A DNA stretch of 64,000 bases from positions 420,658 through 484,657 of the forward strand of contig CAUYUJ010003958.1 in the NCBI GenBank assembly GCA_963575745.1, in the 5' to 3' direction. Below, in pieces: positions 50,377 to 62,043 of this stretch. The translations under genes and the position numbers were made by a program. The notes under the pieces are model-generated. The model was not told the DNA's origin. It saw only the letters and a program-made list of their open reading frames with translations, and did not search any database. Source of the stretch: Prorocentrum cordatum. Its lineage: Eukaryota; Sar; Dinophyceae; Prorocentrales; Prorocentraceae. Each line of letters begins with the position of its first letter. Position 1 is the stretch's first letter.

Positions 50377-51800
50377 GTGAGTGACGGCCCGCGCCTCCTA
50401 GCAATTCGTGAATCTTCGATGCTGCCTGCCCTCGCTGCTCCCGTGCTGGCCCCTGGTCGTGGGCACTTGCCCGACGACCTCGTCAACGCAGGCTTAGGGA
50501 TTGGGGGCAGTGAAAGGGGGTTGCAGATATCTTGATCAAAGTGATCCTCACAATGTGTCTCCTCGTGACGACGCGGAGCGGCGATGGAAGGAACGGGCAG
50601 GTCGTCTCCTCTTTCCTCGGCGCTGCCTCCTCGAAACTGCGTTCCGCGTTCGCGCTCGCCGTGGTGGAAGGGCTGCTGCTCCTCGACGGCGCGCCGCACG
50701 GGTCATCCTGACGCTCCCGACTCTATCTATGGCGTGTGATTTGACCTTTTTTGTCGCTTGATTTTTTGTTTGTCGAAATGGGTCGTTGAGGCTATCCGTA
50801 ATCTGCCAATTCTTGGCCACCGCTTACTTGATGAACTGGGCGAACAAGTGGGTGGCTCTGCTTCAACACTTTCGCGATGTGTTCGCGCGAGCCTCCCGTC
50901 GTGTTGCGGCCAGTTCCTGGCCTCCTCGCCGTGGGCGAGCGCTCTTTGCTGCCGCGACTCTGACAGCTTCTGGCATTGTGCGGCGACGAGGTGATACGTG
51001 GGAGGAGGTGGATGCGTCGAGGAACGACGTTGTTCTTAGCCTGCCTGTGCCTGCTCGATGGCCACACCGCCGTCGGAGGAGACGGCGTGCAGGCCCGCGA
51101 CTTTGGCCTAGCGGCCTCTTGCGATTCTGGCCTCATGTGAAGGAGGGGGGGGGAGGTGGGATCTGTGGAGGCCCTGGGGAGCTGAGGTGCACGCCGTTCT
51201 TGGCTAGGTTCTCGTTCTCCCGACTTCTGGCTCAAACATCTCTCGCTGCCCTATCTCGTCCGGCCCGAATTCCAACATCTGTGGTCGCCCGTGTTGTGGC
51301 GCGGCCCGTTCCAAAAGGCCTGTCGTAACGGCGCGGTCCGTTCCAAGGCATGTTCGTCGTGGCGGCGCGGTCCGTGGCAAGACGCAAGATTGCGCTCTTC
51401 GCCGTTGGCCATAGCGCCTCCCGTGAGCGCGGTGGGTATGAGCCTGTCACTGTCTACTCTGTCGCCCAGCTCGTCGCAGCTCGGCGCCCGCCGCTGGCCC
51501 CTGGAACGCCTATAGCGATGGACCTCGCAAGCGCGAGGCGCATGGCCTCTCGCTCGTCCTGTGGCATCTGCGGGTTGCTGGAGGAGGGCAATGGGCTTGA
51601 GGAGGGGGGGGTGATTAAGTGGTCTCTCGTCTTGCACTCGCCGTCCCATCAACGAGCTGTTGGTGGCGACTGTCGTAATGCCGCCGAAGGCTCCTGCGGT
51701 CCTGTGCAGGGCGCGCCTTTGTTGCTCCTGTGGCTGCTGCTATAGCGGCCGCCTGTAGCGGTTCGGGCCCATGACCCCCAACAGCTTGCCAAAGAAAAAC
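50376..51800. other. No gene seen
   Basis: 1.4 kb without a recognisable gene or tandem repeat. A short GGCGCGGYCCGTTCCAA element repeats near 51,298, 51,331 and 51,365. Lower GC near 50,740-50,830. Confidence 0.4.
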
Positions 51801-51995
51801 AAACAGAGGAGGGGGGGGGGACGAGGAGGAGGAGGAGGAGGAGGAGGAGGATGAGGAGGAGGAAAATAAGGATGAGGAGGAAGGCGAGGAGGAGGAGGAG
51901 GAGGAGGAGGAGGAGGAGGAGGAGGAGGAGGAGGAGGAAGAGGAGGAGGAGCAAGAGGAAGAGGAGGAGGAGGAGGAGGAGGAGGAGGAGGAGTG
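51800..51995 (+). repeat. GGA purine tract at the 3' end of LINE 3
   Basis: (GGA)n on the plus strand, so (TCC)n in the sense of the adjacent minus-strand LINE, whose last frame runs straight into it. Confidence 0.9.
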
Positions 51996-52109
51996 CACGT
52001 ACTCAAAGAGGAAGAGACGAGGGCAAGCGGGCAAGACGCGAAACGAGGGCAATAAGTCCGCACGCGTCCGACTGCTGGCGCCGATCTGCTTCCAGAACAT
52101 TGATTCGAT

Positions 52110-55100
52110 GGAATCGCACTCAGCCTGTAGACGATGCAATGCTGCCACCCGCGCAGAGGCGATAGCAGCGGCGTGGATGGGCGAGCCAACATCGGCCCTC
52201 TACTTCAGAATGCGAAACAGCTGCGTGGCCAGCGCCACCGCGCGGACACAGTCAATGCGCGGTCGCGCTCTATGCTCACTCAGGTGGCCTAAGCCGAAAA
52301 ACGTGGGGCCGCTGCTCAGCTCAATCTCCACCGCTGGCGCTGCGACCGCGCCACGGAGCACAGGGCACGCAATGTAGTGCGACAGGTCGTCGCGCGCCTC
52401 GCAGCCCATGATGCACAGGCGGGGCGCTATGACGTGCATCCTGCCAGACGTGATCCAGCCGTTGGAGATGGTGCGCATCCGCGACCACATCCAGGCGGGG
52501 CGCGCGGCGCGCAGCACGGCGCGCAGCTCCAGTCAGCGGCTCCGCAGCTCCTCGGCGGGCACCTCCATCCCCCACCGCCGCAGGCGGCGGCCGACCAGCT
52601 GGTCGAAGCGTTCCTCATATAGGCCGTCGCGGATGGTGCGCGTCGCAACGGCCTGGCGCTTGATCTCCCTGGGGGGGGGGGGGGGCGCCTGGGCGGCCTC
52701 CTTCTCATCGTCGCCCATGGCGATGCGGGCCGGCTCGAAGATGGGCGTCGGCACAGGGACGGGCACCTTCTCAAACACAGGGCGCGGGCGCGGCAGGGTG
52801 CCGTACAGATCCTACACGAGGCCGTGGTTCTGAACGATGGAGCGCTTTGTGGCCCACCATGGCGGCGACCACAAGCCCTTCAGGACGCTCACCAGCGGGC
52901 GGTTCTCGACCGCGGCGTCGGCGTCATGCAGGGCGCGCAGCGCGGGCGCCCAGTTGCGCACCGCGTGCGCCGCAGCGCGGAGGAGCGTGCCGATCGAGTG
53001 CGGCAACAGGCCCATCGGCGCAGGGGGGCCCCGCCACGCCCCCATGGGGAGGATGTCCGCCTTGCGCATGGCCGACGGCGGGAAGCGGAGGAGGCGGTGG
53101 AGCATCGCGAACTCGACCCGCCAAATCTCGGGGATGATGAAGAAGAGCTGGGCCAGGTAGGAGAGGCACGGCAGCGCGTTGACGTTGTAGGCGCGAGCGG
53201 CAAGGCTGGCCGCGATGCCCGCGCGGCTCAGCTCCGCAACCCGAAACCACCACTTCGCCGCAGTATCCTTCCAGATGCCCTGCTCCGCGATGCCGGGGCC
53301 GATGCGCGAGCCCAGGTGCATGGCCGAAAAAGCGGCGCGGAAGCCCCTCCAGCTCGGGGCCGTCTCGGCCAGGAACGTATCGGCATCGTTGATGAGGTCG
53401 GGCGTGACCTCCGCCCAGAGCGGGAGCAGCACGGACTCGTGGATCGCTAGCTGGAGGTTGAAGGCGAACTCGATGTCAACGAAAGAGTCGGCGATGAACG
53501 GAAAGATCTTGGCATTGCGGATGAGCATGCCCAGGTCGCCCGCGCACGCGGTGAGGCAGCCTTCAGGGGGGTCGCCCAGCGCCTTGATCAGAGCACGGAT
53601 CGGGGCGTCCACACCCAAGCACTAGACCGTGCCCGAAAGGAGGCACCCCTGCATGATGCCGCACCTCAAGGCAAAGAGCGGCCCCATCGCCGAGCTGCCT
53701 CCAGAAACTCGGAAGGAGCTGAAGGCGAGGCAATTGCAGTGCAGCGCCGAGATTGCATTGCAGTGGCCCAGTGGCACGCCGTACCTCGGCAGCACGATGA
53801 CGATCGCGCCAGGGAAGAGGGACGGGAAAGCCTGTTTGAAGTCGAAGGAGAGCAGCATCGGGCGACGCAGAGCAGCGCCGGGGAGGAGCCCCTCGCGGCG
53901 GCACTCCGCGTCCAGGAACGGGATGTGGTCCATGGAGCGTCGACCAGCAGCGCAACCCTTCTGCACCCCTTCCGTCGCGACGGTGGCGATGGGCTGCAAG
54001 GCGCGACCCGCGCAGGCGGCAATGAGCTTGGCGTCCGAACTCTTGAAGGAGAGCGCGCGCACTGTGGAGGCCGCACGCGTGCGCGAGTCGGGCGCGTCCT
54101 CATCCTCCGCCCCCTTCGGCGCGCAGAGAAAGAGCGACCAGTTGAGGTCATGCGGCCCTACGCCCTCGTCGGACCGCTGCCCCATCAAAGCATGCAGATG
54201 CAGGAGGGCCCCAGGGCTGCGCCGCCACGCTGCGCATGGCAGCTGGTCAGGCCCTGGAGCGCTAGGCGGGGCCCGCTCTGCGGCGCGCCCCAGCGCGTGC
54301 AGCGACGGCTGCGGAAGCTCCGCCACGGGTAACTGCGGGGCAAAGCGGTCGAGGAACTGGTTGAGCCGCAGCTTTTGCTCCACGGCTGGCGCGCGCTCGA
54401 AGATCTTGCCCCAGTACTCGGCCGCGACGCCCGCCATGCCCGCGGAGTCGCTGACCACCTTTGGGGGCGCGTCCGAGGCGGAGTCGGAGGCGCATGGGGG
54501 AGAGTCGAGCCGTCGGCCAGCGAGCACCTTCCGGCGACGCCAAGGGATCCATTGCTGCGCGTGCCGGGCAGACCTCCGCTCCACGCGGCGCCGGGCGGGA
54601 CTGTCTCGGTCGTTGGACCTCCGCGCGGCAGCCTCGGCCGCCTGCCCGCGCATCGCGCGGGCCTTCGCCGCGACCGCGTCGAAGGCCAGGGCAAAGGAAC
54701 TGGCGTCCGCCACTCGAACATCGCCTTGGTCGAGCAGCAGGTTGGAGGCGAGGTCAGGGCACGAAGAAAGAAGGCGGGCCGCCAGCGACACATCCTGGCG
54801 CCAGAGGGCGCGTGCCGCAGTCTTGAAGCCCACGCGCGTGGTCTCGGCGTTGCCGTCCTTGACCTTCAGGGAGAAATTGGCGCGCAGCTGCTCGTCGCGG
54901 ATCCGACCAGCAGCCAATGTCATGCAAGTCTTGGTGGCGCGCCAGCGTTCCTCGACCGACGCCGCCTCCAGCTGATCGCAGTTCGCCATCATGAGAGAGA
55001 CCGTCTCGGGTACTTCGGGCGGGAGAGGGCGCGACGGCATCGCCTGCTCCTCGCGTGGAACTTGTCGGGCCATCTCGAGCTGCAAGACGAGAGGCGCGTG

Positions 55101-55890
55101 GTCACTGAGGCCAAGTTCCGACAGCTCCATCGCGCCGCGGGCGGTCGTGGGCCGCGTGGAGACGGAGAGCATCGCATGCGCGTCGATTCCCAAGAATATG
55201 CGGTCGATGACGGAGATCTGCTGGCTGGCCTTGCCGAAGTGGGCGGGCCATTGCGCCTCGATCTCCAGGGCCGCGGCGAAAGGGCGGCACCACGCAGGCT
55301 GTCGCAGTTGGTAGCGTTGGTCCGGGCGCAGCCGCCACGTCTCCTCTGCCACAGGAGAACGCTGCGAAACTGCAGGGCGGTCCGCGATGTTGAAGTCACC
55401 AGCCCCAATGAAGATGCGCTTCATGTGGTCGTCCGCAGCCCAGGCGACGGCGTCGTCCCAGGCCGCCTCCACCGCGGCGAAGTCGCCATCTGAGAGGTCG
55501 AAATTGTGTACGTTCATTATCTTGATGCTGCACTGCGACGAGGGATCGCCGACGCAGAGAAGGGCGACCCTGCCGGGGATCACGATGTCGAAGGAGAAAG
55601 CGGGGGCCGCCCCATCCGAGGAGGCGGCGGGCAGCCGCGGGACTAGGAATGCGACGCCACCAGCGCCAGGGGAAGAGCCAGCCGCCAGAAACGATAGGTA
55701 GCGCTGCGGCTGAAGACGACAGAAGACTTTCAACGCATCCTCGGAACCGTGGGCTTCCCGGACAAGGACCATGGCACCCGCCCGCATATGCGAGCTCAGG
55801 AGCGCGAGCTTGCGGCGCCGACGCCGCGGGTTAGAGTGGAGGAAGCCCCCGGCGTTCCACGCCGCCAGATGCAGGCCTCGGGAACGACAA
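52110..55890 (-). pseudogene. LINE ORF2: endonuclease, reverse transcriptase, C-terminal zinc finger
   Basis: The APE-type endonuclease keeps its key residues: LHLAAWNAGGF (Asn), LVREAHG (Glu), GAGDFNIAD (Asp/Asn) and LGLSDHAPLVL (Asp-His). The reverse transcriptase follows: GPDQLPCAAW, motif A SFDFKQAFPSL, motif B MQGCLLSG. Motif C is CAGDLGML, where the first of the two catalytic aspartates is Gly. The C-terminal finger is CIMGCEARDDLSHYIACPVL (C-x3-C-x7-H-x4-C). From 55,880 to about 52,000 there is one reading frame with four in-frame stops: TAG 53,622, TAG 52,812, TGA 52,533 and TAG 52,200. The first stop lies directly after motif B. The enzyme cannot be made. Confidence 0.8.
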
Positions 55891-56009
55891 TCGGAAGTCG
55901 GCGGGAGCCGCGGCGCCGGGCGCGGAGTGCTGAAGCCACTCCGTGCGGTCCTCCAGAGAGAATGCCTTCTTGAACTGCTCGGCGATCGCGTCCCTGTCGA
56001 TGGCCAGCC

Positions 56010-57230
56010 GCGAGACCATGTCAATGTGTGGTGTCCGCTTCCCGACGGTCGCCCATCTCGAACTTGGCCAGCTTGGCGCCCAGGGCGGTGATGATGCCTC
56101 GCGCCCGCTGGGCGCTGAAGGCGTGACCAGGTACCGCGTCGCTGAGGATGTTGGCGAGGCGCCTCGCATGGATTTCCATCCGTACTTGCTGAGGGGATTT
56201 GTCAGGAGACGCGTAGAGCGGGACAGTGCTCTCGCCAACCGCTTGGCATCGGAAGGGGCGCCAACCATTGGGGGCCGCAGGGTTACGCAGATGTCGAGCC
56301 AGTGCTTGAGCACGCGGGATGGCGATGTCCAGCCCGCCCTCCACGACAATGTTGAAGCGCTTGCTAGGGACGGAGGAGTCGAGGCGGACCATGTTATTGT
56401 CGAGGCCAGCAGCTGTGAGCCAGTCGTGGATGCCAGCTCGGACTTGCGCAGGGCCAACCAGTTCAGGTGCGCCCACGGAGAAAATCCTCGCGCCTGGGAG
56501 CCTGGCCCAAGCCTCCAGCGCCTGGAAGTCGATGATCGGGATCTCCTTCTCGGCCATGGCGAGCGTCTTCTCGATGTCGTCGATCTGGGCCCGCATCCGC
56601 CGTTGCTCATCAGCCAAGGCGTCCGCACGCTCTGCAACTGTGGCGACATCACAAGCGTGGACAGCGAGCGATTTGGCGACGTGCTCCTGTGGAGCCTGGA
56701 ACATGCCACGAGCTGCTGCTGGAAGGAGGCAAGTTGTACTCGCGAGGTCTCCGCCAGCGCCACGGTGGCCTGCTGCATGCAGCTGTCCAGCGACGCCTGG
56801 AGGTCGCCAGAGATCCCCGTGGGGGTGGGGCATCCACCGACGGGTGTGCCAGGGGCCGAAGTGCGCGTAGGCCACGGTCCACCACCGGGAACTTGCCAAG
56901 GGTCAGGTTCTTCAGCGGGCCGCTGCGCGGCAGGGAAATGTCGATCAGGACCTGATGTGGCGGCTGCAACATGAGGCTCCAGAGCGGGACGTGGCTCTCG
57001 CTTGCCATCGCGACGGGAACCGGGGACCGCCAGCACGTCGTCCTTCCTGGCCGCTCCCCGTCTCGATCGTGCACTCCGTTCCTCCGTACTTCTCGAGTCA
57101 GATCTTCCAGCGGCGGCGGGAGAGGCAGGCTCGCGGCGCTGTCGCCCAGGAGGGGTAGCAGCACCTGGTCCGCGGTGGCCGCCGCCACCGCGCCCAGAGC
57201 CACGACCAGCGCCGCTTTCAGCTGCCATGC
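56010..57230 (-). pseudogene. LINE ORF1-like region
   Basis: Read on the minus strand it starts near 57,228 in a Pro/Arg-rich stretch, then DLQASLDSCMQQATVALAET (about 56,790) and, after a shift near 56,695, FQAPQEHVAKSLAVHACDVA, ADALADEQRRMRAQIDDIEK (coiled coil) and then LVGPAQVRAGIHDWLTAAGL, FNIVVEGGLDIAI and VRMEIHARRLANILSDAVPG. A second shift near 56,030 leads into VSRLAIDRDAIAEQFKKAFS and LEDRTEWLQHSAPG. This type of N-terminal protein (coiled coil plus an RRM-like fold) binds LINE RNA in better-known elements. No nucleic-acid motif is proven here. Confidence 0.55.
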
Positions 57231-57399
57231 GAGCGAACTGTTGCCCTGCGGGCAGGCATCGACCGCTCGGTGGGAGCGGCCGCGCACAAAGAATATGGAG
57301 GGGTGCCAGCTCACCCGTGGTTGTCGCTGGAAGGCTTGGACTGGGCGCGGACTAGCGGTATCCATGCCCTGCTGACGCAAAGCAAACATCTTGAGCCAA

Positions 57400-57565
57400 A
57401 ATGGATACGGAGGAGTAGAAGGCGGAGGGGGAGGAGGAGGACGAGGAGGAGGAGGAGGAAAAGGAGGAGGAAGAGGAGTAGGAGGAGGAGGAGGAGTAGG
57501 AGGAGGAGGAATAGTGGGAAGAGGAGGAGGAAGAGGAGGAGGATGAAGAGGAAAAAGGTTTGGAC
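57400..57565 (+). repeat. GGA purine tract at the 5' end of LINE 3
   Basis: Imperfect (GGA)n with GTAGG interruptions; (TCC)n in the LINE sense strand. Confidence 0.9.
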
Positions 57566-58690
57566 AACGCGGGTCTGTACCCATGCGCTCACGCCCTCAG
57601 GTGGGCCCCCCGCGTAATGAACGAGACTCTCCGACACTGTCGAGGCCTTGTCCCGCCCCTTCAGGCATGGCTCATCGTTATCATGTGTCATTAGGCTCTC
57701 TTCCAGCTGCCACAACAACAATTCGCAGGATTGGGTTTCTAGCTCGTACACACAATGTTCTTCTCAATTGTGCCGACATCCGAACAGTTTGGCAATCTAC
57801 TTCTCATGCTTCGCAACAACACGTTGGCAAGCGGCAGCAACAACACAACTCTTGGCAATGGAACATTGATGCTACTGTCCTCTTTCCTGCTGCATTATTT
57901 AAAAAAATATGCAGGCCACGTTCACCCCTCGCGGCCAGGATTAGAACAGGTTCCTTCTGCCATATCAATCTAGTTTACCACCCCTTTGTGTGGTGCCACC
58001 TCCACCGTCTACGCTTCCGCCGCACTCTGTGTCAATGGAACTGCCGCCGCCACCGGATGATTCTGCGTCAGATGTTGAATCCAAAGCCCAAGATTCAGTC
58101 GACAAAACTTCAGTCGACAGTACTATCGGGAATGTCATTAGCCATGCGCATGCGCATAGTGGATTGGCACCTTGTGCTGTAGGGAATATTGTCCACGACG
58201 CCTCCCCCCACGATCGGAACACAGCGAGTTCGAGACGACGCAGCAATATAGAACTGCAGTCAGCACGCCAACAATGCTGCACATGGGAATGGCCAGGCCA
58301 CGGCTTCCGAACATTGTGAATACACAGATGACACCCCGCCAAAAAAAGATGACGATACAGGTGTCAAGACTTTCAAATATGGGAGCCCAATGCGCTTGGT
58401 ACGCCTACAAAATAAGACGACCCGCAATGGGACGGAGGGCAAGCTTGGCAATTTGGATCCGTTATCGGGGCCATGGCAGGTGATTACCAAAAGCAATACA
58501 GTTTGTGCCAAGTGCGACAATATCGACTTCATCAGCATATCAAGATCGACGTTGCTGGACGACTTCAAAAATGCGACCATCACATTTAGATATGAACATT
58601 CGCCTTCCATTGAAACAGTGTTCTGCTATATTTCGGCTAGAACCACGCGCGTGTTTCGCGCGCGCTTAGGTTCTGTCGAGTCACAGACCC
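57565..58690. other. No gene seen; AT-richer unique sequence
   Basis: About 1.1 kb with lower GC than its surroundings. A few short frames (for example NSNNTTLGNGTLMLL, 57,820-57,890) have no family. It ends at a (CTC)n tract at 58,695-58,740. Confidence 0.4.
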
Positions 58691-58784
58691 AGGAATCCTC
58701 CTCCTCCTCCTCCTCCTCGTCTTCCTCCTCATCCTCGTCCTTTCCCGAGCGATACAATAACAACTTGCGTGGAACCCCTCTCGG

Positions 58785-59905
58785 GCCCATCTTGGGGCTC
58801 TCTTGGGCCGCCTTTGGAGCCTCTTGGGGCGTCCTGGGTCTCTCGTGGGGGCTTCTTGGAGCTCTCTTGGCGCCTCCTGGAGCCTCTTGGGGCCGAAAGC
58901 TCGGAATTCTACAGTGGCTTTCTCCCTCTGGGACCCCTCTCGGGCACGCCTTGGGGCTCTCTTAGGCCATTTTGGAGTCCAATTTTGCCGTCCTGGGCGC
59001 CTCGTGAACCGTCTTGGAACTCTCTTGGGGGCCACCTAGGCCGTCTTGGGAGCCTCTTCGGACGTGTTGGACGCGGTGAAAACCCAACAGGCGACCATGC
59101 GAAAAGTATACGTTTTCCCATAGGAATGGGACCATTTTTGCTTCTTGGACCTCTCTTGGGGTGCCTCTCGGAACGTCTTGGGCTGATTTTGGAAGCCTTT
59201 TGGCGCCTCTGGGCGGCGTTTTGGCGCCTCCTGGGATGTGTTGGGCCGGAAGCTCGGAATTCGAGAGTGGCTTTCTCCTTCTGGGACCCCTCTCGAAGTC
59301 GTCTTGGGGTTCTCTTGGGCCGTCTTGGGGCCGTCCTGAGCCACTCGTGCGCAGCCTTGGAGCGCTCCCGGAGGCCTCCTAGGCCGTCTTGGAGGCCTCT
59401 TGGGCCGTCTTGGACGCGGTGAAAGCCCAAGATGCGAACATGCGAAAAATATACGTTTTCCCATAGGAATGGCACGATTTTTGTTTCTTGGACCTCTCTT
59501 GGGGTGCCTCTCGGAACGTCTTGGGGTGCTTTTGGGAGCCTTTTGGCGCCTCTTGGCGGCATTTTGGCGCCTCCTGGAGCCTCTTGGGCCGGAAGCTCGG
59601 AATTCGAGGTTGGCTTTCTCCGTCTGGGACCCCTCTCGAACTCGTCTTGGGGCTCTCTTGGGCCGTCTTGGGGCCGTCCTGGGCCACTCGTGCGCAGCCT
59701 TGGAGCGCTCCCGGAGGCCTCGTAGACCGTCTTGGGCGCCTCTTGGGCCGTCTTGGACGCGGTGAAAGCCCAAGAGGCGAACATGCGAAAAATATACGTT
59801 TTCCCATAGGATGGCACGATTTTTGCTTCTTGGGCCTCTCTTGGGCTACCTCTCGGAGCGTCTTGGAGGCTTCTGGGACCTTCTTGGAGTCATGACAGGC
59901 GTCTT
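58785..59905 (+). repeat. GGCC/CTTGG block 9 with three 342-347-bp higher-order units
   Basis: A-rich boxes (ACGCGGTGAAA...ATACGTTTTCCCATAGGA) recur at about 59,070, 59,417 and 59,759. Each is followed by TTCTTGG(A/G)CCTCTCTTGGG and preceded by GGCC repeats and a GGAAGCTCGGAATTC motif. Confidence 0.85.
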
Positions 59906-60230
59906 GGAAGGCATCTGGAGCCATCGGAGCGCGTTCCGAAGCCGCCTGCGAACAATCTTGGACGGCGTCCGGCGATCCGACGAGCCTCCGGGCCCCCCGG
60001 GGCCCACATTTGCGGTCGGGGTCCCGGCCCCGGGCCCCCGGACCCGGTGCGCCGTTATATGTATAAACGGGGCAACGATACGGGAGATATCGAGCAGTCG
60101 CTGCTCGAGGTCTGTACTAACGAAGCACACGTTGATGCAACATGGAACGCCAGGACTTCGTAGACATTCCATTTTCACATTCGCAATCATTTGTTGTCAT
60201 GTAACTGATAGTGCGCAAACCCTTCATCAT
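59905..60230. other. No gene seen
   Basis: Palindromic CCCCGGGGCC and CCGGGCCCCCGG stretches at 59,990-60,045, then unique AT-richer sequence. Confidence 0.35.
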
Positions 60231-61480
60231 CTACCATCATGTTGCATGCGTGGAACACACAGTGTGTGGTGGAGGCGGGGGAGGATCACTGTGTGGAGAG
60301 AGATAAAACTTGCCAGCGCCGTTGCTAATTCCACCCCCGGCGAGGGCAATCACAGTGCACTTCTGATTTTGATATTGATGCCGAGGAGAGCCCACTCGCA
60401 AGTTCAAGCCGCGAATGCTGGACTCCCATTCTGCCGCAACTCTCGCAGTTGATTACCTTTCGCACATGTTGTTCGTTGTCTATTTCGTACTTTGTTACAT
60501 GCGTGGTGCGCACTGTGGCGGAGGAGGTGGTGGAGAAGTTAGTGGAACGGGGAAGGATAACATTGTCATCGCCGTTGTTCACCCCTGGTGAAGGCAGTCA
60601 CATAATACTTATGATTTGGAGTATTGATGCCGAGGAGAGCCCGCTCGCAAGTTTGAAGCGAATGATGGACTCCCATTCTGCCGCAGCTCTCACAGGCAAC
60701 TATTCGTTGCAAGTGGCGTTCGTTGTCCACATCGCTCTTTGTAAATGCGTGGTACGCAATGTGTGGTGGAGGAGGTGGTCGTGAATTACAAGCATGGCGG
60801 TGGATGAGGGCGTGGATCGTTTCTGCCTCAGGCCAGCTGGTACCGTCCGAGGCAGCCTCCCACGGCAGAAAGCCGCGTGTTTACACTGCCACTTGGGCCA
60901 GCCAGACGATTATGGCCAGTCTGACACTTCGGCGTGCTCTCACATTTAGACGAGGCGGAAAGGGGAGATTCTATGAGACATGATGGAAAAGTTAGTAGAG
61001 CGGGGGAGGATACAAGTTGCCAGCGCCGCTGCTATTTTCTCCCCCGGTGCGGGCACTCACAGAACAGTTGAGATTTGGAGTATTGATGCCGAAGACACCC
61101 CGCTCGCAAATTTAAACGAATGATGGACTTTCATCTTGCTGCAGCTCTCACAGGCAATTGTCTTTTTGTAGTTGGTGTTCGTTGTCCAATATCGCACTTT
61201 GCAAATGCGTGGTGCGCAGTGTGTGGTGGAGGAGGTGGTCGCGAATTACAAACATGGCGGTGGATGAGGGCGTGGATCGTTTACAGTATGCTTCTGCCTC
61301 TCAAGCCAGCCGGTACCGTCCGAGCCAGCCTCCCACGGCAGAAAGACGCGCGCTCGCATTGCCACTTAGGCCAATCGGACGGTTATGGCCAGCCTGACAC
61401 ACGGCATGCTGTCGCCTTTTACACTAGGCGGAGGGGGAGTTTCTATGCTATTATTCCTGAAGGGGGAAGAAGTCGTCCTT
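60230..61480 (+). repeat. Nested direct duplications of 246 and 460 bp
   Basis: TATTGATGCCGA.GA recurs at about 60,377, 60,623 and 61,080, and GGCGGTGGATGAGGGCGTGG at 60,797 and 61,257. The unit holds GTGTGTGGTGGAGG, a CCAGCGCCGYTGCTA segment and TCTCACAGGCAA. No open frame persists across units. Confidence 0.7.
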
Positions 61481-61624
61481 GCCACACGGAGGCGCTGCAA
61501 CATACTCTAATCTCTTTGCTGCTCCCAGCTGTCCTACACTTCTTGTTTCTTTCCGTAGCGCGCTGCTGCAGTGCCAGCCATTTTTTTTGCACACGCGCAA
61601 CAAGCTCGCTCCTAATGTTGGTCT

Positions 61625-61990
61625 AACGTAAAATAAGGGGGAGGAAAGGGAGGGGAGGGGGGGAGGGGGAGGGGGAGGAGGAGGGAGGAAGAGGAGGAGG
61701 AGGAAAGGAGGAGGAGGAGGAGGACGAGGAGGAGGACGAAAGGGAGGAGGAGAAGGAGGAGGAGGAGGAGGAGGGGAGGAGGAGGAGAGGAGGAGGAGGA
61801 GGAGGTAAGAGGAGGAGGAGCAGGGAGGAAGAAGAGGAGGAGAAGGCGGCCTCGCGGGAAGCTGAGGAGGGAGTGCAGGGGGAGGGGAAAGAAGGGGCGC
61901 GCGGAGGAGGGAGGAGGGAGGGGGGGGATGAGGGGGGGGGGGGGGGAGGGGGAGGAGGGGGGGGGGAGGGGAGGGGGGGAGGGGAATGGA
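61625..61990 (+). repeat. GGA/GGG purine tract at the 3' end of LINE 4
   Basis: Long G-rich purine tract on the plus strand; pyrimidine tract in the sense of the adjacent minus-strand LINE. Confidence 0.9.
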
Positions 61991-62043
61991 ATATGGAATG
62001 GAATGGGCTCCATCGCGGTGCGATACGAAGGGAGGGAAACGAA

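Larger units (their letters stand above)
51995..57400 (-). mobile_element. Near-complete LINE retrotransposon, inactive
   Basis: A minus-strand non-LTR element with ORF1-like, endonuclease, reverse transcriptase and C-terminal zinc-finger regions in order. It is bounded on both sides by purine tracts (57,405-57,560 and 51,800-51,995). Damage is light: two or three frameshifts upstream of the endonuclease and four nonsense codons afterwards, so it probably inserted relatively recently. No target duplication could be read because both borders are low complexity. Confidence 0.8.

Noticed and set aside
50758-51760. Several 100-180-codon frames after the clathrin pseudogene
   Set aside because: High-GC incidental frames in multiple phases with no motif and no preferred strand.
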